17,449 nucleotides of DNA. Source: Litorimonas sp964425355 (lineage in GTDB: Bacteria; Pseudomonadota; Alphaproteobacteria; Caulobacterales; Maricaulaceae). Shown here piece after piece: positions 13,536 to 17,449 of the stretch (position 1 is the first letter of the stretch; each line of letters starts with the position of its first letter). The notes below the pieces were generated by a model, which saw only the letters and a program-made list of their open reading frames with translations, made no database searches and had not been told where the DNA came from. Position numbers and translations under genes: made by a program. The stretch covers positions 1 through 17,449 of the forward strand of contig CAYRMO010000056.1 of the NCBI GenBank assembly GCA_964425355.1, in the 5' to 3' direction.

Positions 13536-15740
13536 ATGCTTAAACATCCAACCCGCAGTCTATTATTGGCGAGTTCAATCCTCGCACTTGGATTGGTGCC
13601 TGTTGCTAATGCCGTGGAGGGGATGTTTACGCCGGATCAATTACCGGAAATTGCCAAAGATCTACGGGCAAAGGGTCTGAAGATGAACCCGGACCAGATT
13701 TCTGATCTGACGGGGTTCCCAATGGGGGCGGTTGTGTCCCTCGGTGGATGCACGGCGTCTTTTGTGTCGCCTCAGGGTCTGGTTGTTACCAATCATCACT
13801 GTGCCTATGGATCGATCCAATATAATTCGACTGAGGCGCAGAATTATCTAGAAGAGGGGTTTCTGGCAGCAAATCTTGAGGCTGAACTCCCCGCAGCTCC
13901 GGGGTCCCGAATTTTTGTTACCGTTGGTTTGGATGATGTGACAAGCAATGTCACAGGGGGTTTGAGCGCCGATCTGTCTGGCGAAGATCGTTTCGCTGCG
14001 ATTGACTCGAACCGGAAAGCCTTGGTTTCCGCCTGTGAAGAAGATCTTGGGCATCGCTGTCGGGTGGCCTCATTCTATGGTGGCTTACAATATAAGCTGA
14101 TCAAACAATTAGAGATCAAAGATGTTCGCCTGACCTATGCACCGGCTGGCCCCATCGGCAAATATGGCGGTGATATTGATAACTGGCAATGGCCGCGTCA
14201 CACTGGGGATTTCGCCTTTTATCGTGCTTATGTATCGCCAGAGGGTAAGTCTGCCGATTACAACGAAGAGAATATTCCTTTCGAGCCGGAACATCATTTG
14301 AAAGTCTCAGCCGAAGGTCTGGATGATGGCGATTTCGTTATGGTTGCGGGCTATCCGGGCAGTACGTCACGCTATACGCGACTGGCACAGGTCAAAAATA
14401 CCTTTGATTGGCAATATCCCACCTGGCAGACATTATTGGATGACTGGATCGGGGCGATTAATGATGCGTCTGCACCGGGCAGCGATGCGCGGATCAAATA
14501 TGAGTCACGCCTGGCTGGCCTCAATAATTTTAATAAAAACCTGGGTGGTCAGATCGAAGGCGCACGCCGTGTTGGCCTGGTAGATCGCCGCGCGCAACGC
14601 GAAGCCGCGCTTAATGCCTGGATTGCAGCTGAAGCCCCGAATGCGGGCTATGCCGAGGCGATCACCGCGCTTGATGCCTTAAGCGAGGAATCTGCAAAAA
14701 CAGGGCGTTCGGGCTATTGGTATAATAATGCCACGCGACCACAATTACTCGGAACATCGCAACGGCTTTACCGACTCTCACATGAGCGTTTGAAACCAGA
14801 TGCCGAGCGTGAGGGTGGTTTTCAGGATCGCGACATCGGTCGGATCAAACAAGGACTGACCGCGATGGACCGGCGCTATGATCCAAAGGTTGATAAAGCT
14901 GAATGGATGGTATTCCTGGCTGGATATATGAACCAGCCCGCCAGTGAGCGTGTCGAAGCCTTGGATAAGGCGCTAGGCTTGCGTGACGGCATGAGTGAGG
15001 CGGTTCTGTCGTCTAAGTTGGATAGGTATTATAGCGGGACGAAATTAGGTGACCTTGACACGCGTATAGGTCTGATGGAGGCAACGCCTACGGAATTGGA
15101 GGCCAGTTCAGATCCCTTTATGCGTCTTGCGGTTGCGCTTTATGATCACGAGCGGGCCGTGGAATCTTCTGCTAAAGACCGTGCTGGTCGCAGAGCGGCG
15201 CTTCAGCCTAAATATATGGAAGCGATTATTGCTTGGCAGAAGGATCAGGGCTTTACCGCCTATCCCGACGCCAATTCCACCTTGCGCGTGACTTACGGGA
15301 ATGTTTTGGGCGGCTCACCCAAAGATGGATTGCGCTATGATCCATTCACGACCCTTGAAGGAATTACGGAAAAAGACACGGGAGATGATCCGTTCAATTC
15401 GCCACAAGCGCAGCTCGATTTGATCAAGGCCGAAGATTATGGTCGCTATGAACTGGACTCGATCAATTCTGTTCCCGTGAATTTCCTGACCGATCTGGAT
15501 AGTACGGGCGGTAATTCAGGTTCAGCAACGCTGAATGCACGTGGCGAACTCGTTGGATTGCTCTTTGACGGCACGATTGAAAGCGTGAACTCAGATTGGG
15601 ATTTTGATCCGCGTACGACACGTTCAATCCATGTCGATAGTCGCTATATGCTCTGGGTCATGGAAAAGCTGGATAATGCGGATCACCTTATCAAGGAGAT
15701 GGATGTCGTCGACGCCCGAAGCCGTTCTATGCGTTATTAG
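13536..15740 (+). CDS. S46 family serine exopeptidase (dipeptidyl-peptidase 7/11 type)
   Basis: 734-residue exported protease that removes dipeptides from peptide N-termini in the periplasm. A Sec signal peptide covers residues 1-26 (ending VANA). The chymotrypsin-type triad is recognisable: VVTNHHC (H87/H88), HTGDFAFYRAY (D225) and the nucleophile in STGGNSGSA (S661). The position that sets specificity in Porphyromonas S46 enzymes, 18 residues after the serine, is Gly679 in LLFDG; Gly there marks DPP7-type preference for hydrophobic P1 residues, while Arg marks DPP11 (Asp/Glu). Full length for the family, with the helical domain between residues 300 and 580. AAGGAGA five bases before the ATG decides the start over an upstream alternative at 13515. 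It stands alone, divergent from the broken regulator. Confidence 0.94.
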   Translation: MLKHPTRSLLLASSILALGLVPVANAVEGMFTPDQLPEIAKDLRAKGLKMNPDQISDLTGFPMGAVVSLGGCTASFVSPQGLVVTNHHCAYGSIQYNSTEAQNYLEEGFLAANLEAELPAAPGSRIFVTVGLDDVTSNVTGGLSADLSGEDRFAAIDSNRKALVSACEEDLGHRCRVASFYGGLQYKLIKQLEIKDVRLTYAPAGPIGKYGGDIDNWQWPRHTGDFAFYRAYVSPEGKSADYNEENIPFEPEHHLKVSAEGLDDGDFVMVAGYPGSTSRYTRLAQVKNTFDWQYPTWQTLLDDWIGAINDASAPGSDARIKYESRLAGLNNFNKNLGGQIEGARRVGLVDRRAQREAALNAWIAAEAPNAGYAEAITALDALSEESAKTGRSGYWYNNATRPQLLGTSQRLYRLSHERLKPDAEREGGFQDRDIGRIKQGLTAMDRRYDPKVDKAEWMVFLAGYMNQPASERVEALDKALGLRDGMSEAVLSSKLDRYYSGTKLGDLDTRIGLMEATPTELEASSDPFMRLAVALYDHERAVESSAKDRAGRRAALQPKYMEAIIAWQKDQGFTAYPDANSTLRVTYGNVLGGSPKDGLRYDPFTTLEGITEKDTGDDPFNSPQAQLDLIKAEDYGRYELDSINSVPVNFLTDLDSTGGNSGSATLNARGELVGLLFDGTIESVNSDWDFDPRTTRSIHVDSRYMLWVMEKLDNADHLIKEMDVVDARSRSMRY

Positions 15741-15758
15741 GCGGGGCGTTGGCTCTCT

Positions 15759-15836
15759 AGATGTGGGATCTGGTCAAGTGACCGATCTGGCCAGTCCACG
15801 TATGCGTTAGGCCCCGGATCAAGTCCGAGGTGACAA
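15759..15836 (+). repeat. composite palindromic repeat, 5'-truncated copy
   Basis: Starts with AGATGTGGGATCT (15759-15771), the right arm and flank of the long palindrome seen whole at 15889-15931 and 17205-17247, without the left arm. It continues through CGATCTGG and CGTATGCGTTAGG into the short hairpin CCCCGGA (15812-15818) / TCCGAGG (15824-15830, one mismatch) and TGACA. The truncation point lies only about 18 bases after the peptidase stop codon. Confidence 0.68.
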
Positions 15837-15888
15837 TATTTATATTTCTCAGGGCTCATCCATCCTTGCGCCAAACTCTAAATCTTGT

Positions 15889-15999
15889 CCCGCACGTCGT
15901 GCATTTCATTTGAAATGCACAGAGATGCGGGATCTATCGTATGTGAATGACAGTTGCGGCACGCATGCTATTGGCCCTGGATCAAGTCTGAGGTGACAG
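15889..15999 (+). repeat. composite palindromic repeat, complete copy
   Basis: Part one is a 43 bp palindrome: outer arms CCCGCA (15889-15894) and TGCGGG (15926-15931), inner arms GTGCATTTCA (15899-15908) and TGAAATGCAC (15911-15920). After 26 bases, part two is the short hairpin unit GGCACGCATGC ... CCCTGGATCAAGTCTGAGG ... TGACAG (15958-15999). The same two parts in the same order and at nearly the same spacing recur at 17205 onward, and part two alone at 3825-3866. Confidence 0.78.
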
Positions 16000-16081
16000 A
16001 TGTGTGAGGTTTTGTGGTTACGGAAGACCGATTTTAACTCTCTACCTGTCCTTCAAAATGACTTTCATGATTGGCAAGATA

Positions 16082-16210
16082 TCAGTCTGCGATTTCATCG
16101 CGGGTGGCCAACAAGACGCCTTTGAGGGATTTTGCATATTCTAGGAATTCGAGGCGTGAACGATTGCGATAGGCGCGGCCTGACACATGTGGGTGAAGTT
16201 TCAACGGAAG
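16082..16210 (-). pseudogene. polysaccharide deacetylase C-terminal relic
   Basis: An in-frame stretch of 42 codons before a TGA, reading LHPHVSGRAYRNRSRLEFLE then YAKSLKGVLLATRDEIAD. The HPHVSGR...LEFLEYAKSLKGVxxATRDEIAD pattern is that of the C-terminus of CDA1/PuuE-type polysaccharide deacetylases. An in-frame stop occurs at 16211-16213, and no catalytic core is found upstream, so only the tail of a lost gene survives. Confidence rests on family recognition by eye. Confidence 0.58.
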
Positions 16211-16301
16211 TCATGCAAAAAGTAGCGCGTGAATTCCAGACTTTTACCGATGATGTGATCTTTTTGTTCTCGGATGAAGTCAAATAAATCAAAAGCTTAT
16301 A

Positions 16302-16318
16302 AGCTCTTCTTAAGAGCT
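16302..16318 (-). terminator. possible terminator hairpin at the crotonase gene stop
   Basis: AGCTCTT (16302-16308) and AAGAGCT (16312-16318) form a 7 bp perfect stem with a 3 base loop. The stem overlaps the stop codon of the minus-strand crotonase gene and is followed on that strand by an A/T-rich run (TATAAGCTTTTGATTT). It is a short, weak intrinsic-terminator candidate. Confidence 0.38.
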
Positions 16319-17093
16319 AGAAGTTAGGCTTTCTTTTCTCAAGGAAAGCCTTAAACCCTTCTTTGAAGTCAGGACTATCAAGCGCGTCTAAAAAGAAGCG
16401 TTCCTCTGACGTCCCGTCAAGCATCGCATCTACCTCAATCGATTTGAATATAGCCTTACTCTGTCTTTGACTATAGCCAGATATCTCAGTGAGGCCTAAG
16501 GCATAGCTCTCCACTATTTTGTCAAAGGCTTCGGATGGGTAAACCGCATTAATCAAGCCCAATTTTAGCGCCTCTTCAGCCTTAAAAACCCGGCCCGAAA
16601 ACAAGAGATCTTTGGCATTTGCAAGCCCGACCAAGCCCACCAATCTTTTCATATCCGCATAAGGATAGACCAGACCCAGCTTGGCAGGGGGAATAGCAAA
16701 TTTCGCCTGTTCATCGGCGAACCGTATATCACAGGCCATAGCCACCGCGCAGCCCCCCCCCATACAAGCGCCTTTAATCTTCGCGATCGTTGGGACTGGA
16801 ATGTCCTGAATAGCCATACAAGCTTGTTCCATCGCGATATAGAGATCTTTCGCGCTGTCTTTATTGGCAAAGACAGTTTCAAATTCTGAAATATCTGCGC
16901 CTGCGCAAAAATGCGCCCCATCTCCGCGAACAATTAAGGCCCGGAGTGAGGTTTCGTTTTTCAATGGGGCGAGCGTCGGTGCGATGACCTGCCACATTTC
17001 GAGGGTTAAGGCATTCCGACGCTCTGGATAGGATACAACCAGTTCGAAAATGCCACCATCCAATTTGTCTAATTTTATCTCTGCAGCAGCCAT
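16317..17093 (-). CDS. crotonase-fold protein lacking both hydratase glutamates
   Basis: 258-residue crotonase-fold protein. Fold signatures are present: NALTLEM (27-33), the oxyanion-hole segment HFCAGADISEF (61-71), GACMGGGCAVAMACDIRFAD (108-127) and KLGLVYPYADMKRL. Both residues that act as acid/base in enoyl-CoA hydratases are changed: the GGGCEL position is Ala116 and the QPE position is Pro136 (IPPAKLG). It therefore probably does not hydrate enoyl-CoAs in the standard way; isomerase, hydrolase, decarboxylase-like or other CoA-thioester chemistry is possible within this superfamily. The ATG at 17093 starts the family-typical N-terminus; the frame extends 12 residues upstream without a better start, and the Shine-Dalgarno is weak. 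It is a single gene among repeats with no pathway neighbours. Confidence 0.88.
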   Translation of the reverse strand: MAAAEIKLDKLDGGIFELVVSYPERRNALTLEMWQVIAPTLAPLKNETSLRALIVRGDGAHFCAGADISEFETVFANKDSAKDLYIAMEQACMAIQDIPVPTIAKIKGACMGGGCAVAMACDIRFADEQAKFAIPPAKLGLVYPYADMKRLVGLVGLANAKDLLFSGRVFKAEEALKLGLINAVYPSEAFDKIVESYALGLTEISGYSQRQSKAIFKSIEVDAMLDGTSEERFFLDALDSPDFKEGFKAFLEKRKPNF

Positions 17094-17449
17094 GAGCAAT
17101 ACTCTTATTGTGGAGGGACGCCGTAACACGCCAATTCACCAAATAAAGCCATTGAAACGAATTATCCGTGGAACGGTGTGTACCGTGATAGTCTCATATG
17201 TCTTCCCGCATGTCGTTCATTTCAATTGAAATGCATAGAGATGCGGGATCTAACGTATGTTAGCGATCTGACTTGGGCGCGCATGCGTTAGGCCCCGGAT
17301 TTGGTACAATTTGCGTTTTTTTGGACTCAGAAATTGTGCCTTTCTCGCCCATTTTCTGAGGATTTTCGATGTCTTTTTTAACGCAAAATGCACGAGTCCG
17401 GGGTTGTTTGATTTGATTTGTGTATATTGTGTTTGTCTGGCCGTAGGTT
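17094..17449. other. 356 bp non-coding end of window with a repeat
   Basis: Upstream region of the crotonase gene. 17094-17204 must contain its promoter, but I see no clear -35/-10 pair or operator. 17205-17404 is a composite repeat with an insert. 17405-17449 is T/G-rich with nothing recognised. Confidence 0.5.
17205..17404 (+). repeat. composite palindromic repeat with an inserted nested inverted repeat
   Basis: Part one is the 43 bp palindrome: outer arms CCCGCA (17205-17210) and TGCGGG (17242-17247), perfect 16 bp core CATTTCAATTGAAATG (17218-17233). Part two begins at 17276 (GGCGCGCATGCGTTAGG), but its hairpin arms CCCCGGA (17293-17299) and TCCGGGG (17397-17403) are 97 bases apart instead of 5. 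The intervening segment is itself an inverted repeat, GTACAATTTGCGTT (17304-17317) against AACGCAAAATGCAC (17380-17393; 12 of 14 pair), enclosing CTCAGAAA (17326-17333) / TTTCTGAG (17353-17360). Confidence 0.72.

Larger units (their letters stand above)
15741..16316. other. 576 bp non-coding stretch with repeats and a gene relic
   Basis: This gap between the peptidase and the second crotonase gene holds a 5'-truncated composite repeat (15759-15836), a full composite repeat (15889-15999), about 80 bases with nothing recognised, a polysaccharide-deacetylase relic on the minus strand (16082-16210) and a short hairpin at the crotonase stop. Other short reading frames across it look like chance. 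Confidence 0.6.

Noticed and set aside
16095..16292. 65-codon minus-strand open frame in the peptidase-crotonase gap
   Set aside because: It is a different frame of the DNA that encodes the deacetylase relic; its own translation looks random.
15759..17404. CRISPR-like array from the repeated palindromes
   Set aside because: There are only three copies with irregular spacing over 1.6 kb, with a gene in between, and no cas genes; the structure fits dispersed palindromic elements.

Overview
The window looks like draft chromosomal DNA of an alphaproteobacterium. The evidence is the order murA / DUF2948 / UPF0262 / low-molecular-weight phosphatase / infA / maf / RNase E/G-like / yacG at the left edge, an arrangement I know from alphaproteobacteria. 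The moderate G+C (about half by eye), an S46 exopeptidase, an ATP-type PEP carboxykinase and many fatty-acid or lipid-type enzymes suggest a marine Hyphomonadaceae/Maricaulales-like host; that placement is inference. A run of exactly 100 N (6988-7087) is a scaffold gap.

Layout. 1-3819 (+): a compact housekeeping operon with 4-8 bp overlaps, covering cell-wall synthesis (murA, cut by the window edge), two conserved small proteins, a phosphatase-fold protein, translation initiation factor IF-1, a Maf nucleotide pyrophosphatase, an RNase E/G-like protein and the tiny zinc protein YacG. hisD, which I expect between DUF2948 and UPF0262, is absent. 3897-5115 (-): a secreted DM13 protein followed closely by a glycerophosphodiester phosphodiesterase-like protein. 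5274-5612 (+): an unrecognised small protein. 5661-6851 (-): an A+T-richer gene for a membrane-anchored or exported protein with EreA/ChaN-like motifs. 6988-7449: the gap and a membrane protein whose start is lost in it. 7545-8330 (-) and 8547-10127 (+): an enoyl-CoA hydratase-family enzyme divergent from pckA. 10161-10333: a deleted insertion sequence. 10421-12326: two divergent short-chain dehydrogenases. 12620-13359 (-): a frameshifted PAS-AraC regulator. 13536-15740 (+): an S46 dipeptidyl-peptidase. 15741-17449: dispersed composite palindromic repeats, a relic of a polysaccharide deacetylase, and a second crotonase-family protein lacking both usual catalytic glutamates.

The left third is ordinary, highly conserved core genome. 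The right half is a patchwork of metabolic genes separated by decayed material: an IS remnant, two C-terminal peptide relics, a regulator pseudogene, a deacetylase relic and mobile palindromes. I see no phage, CRISPR array, tRNA, rRNA or recognisable defence system. The most unusual structures are the two-part palindromic repeats at 15759-15836, 15889-15999 and 17205-17404, the last with a nested inverted-repeat insert in its hairpin loop, and a pair of related C-terminal coding relics at 10352-10420 and 12441-12566.
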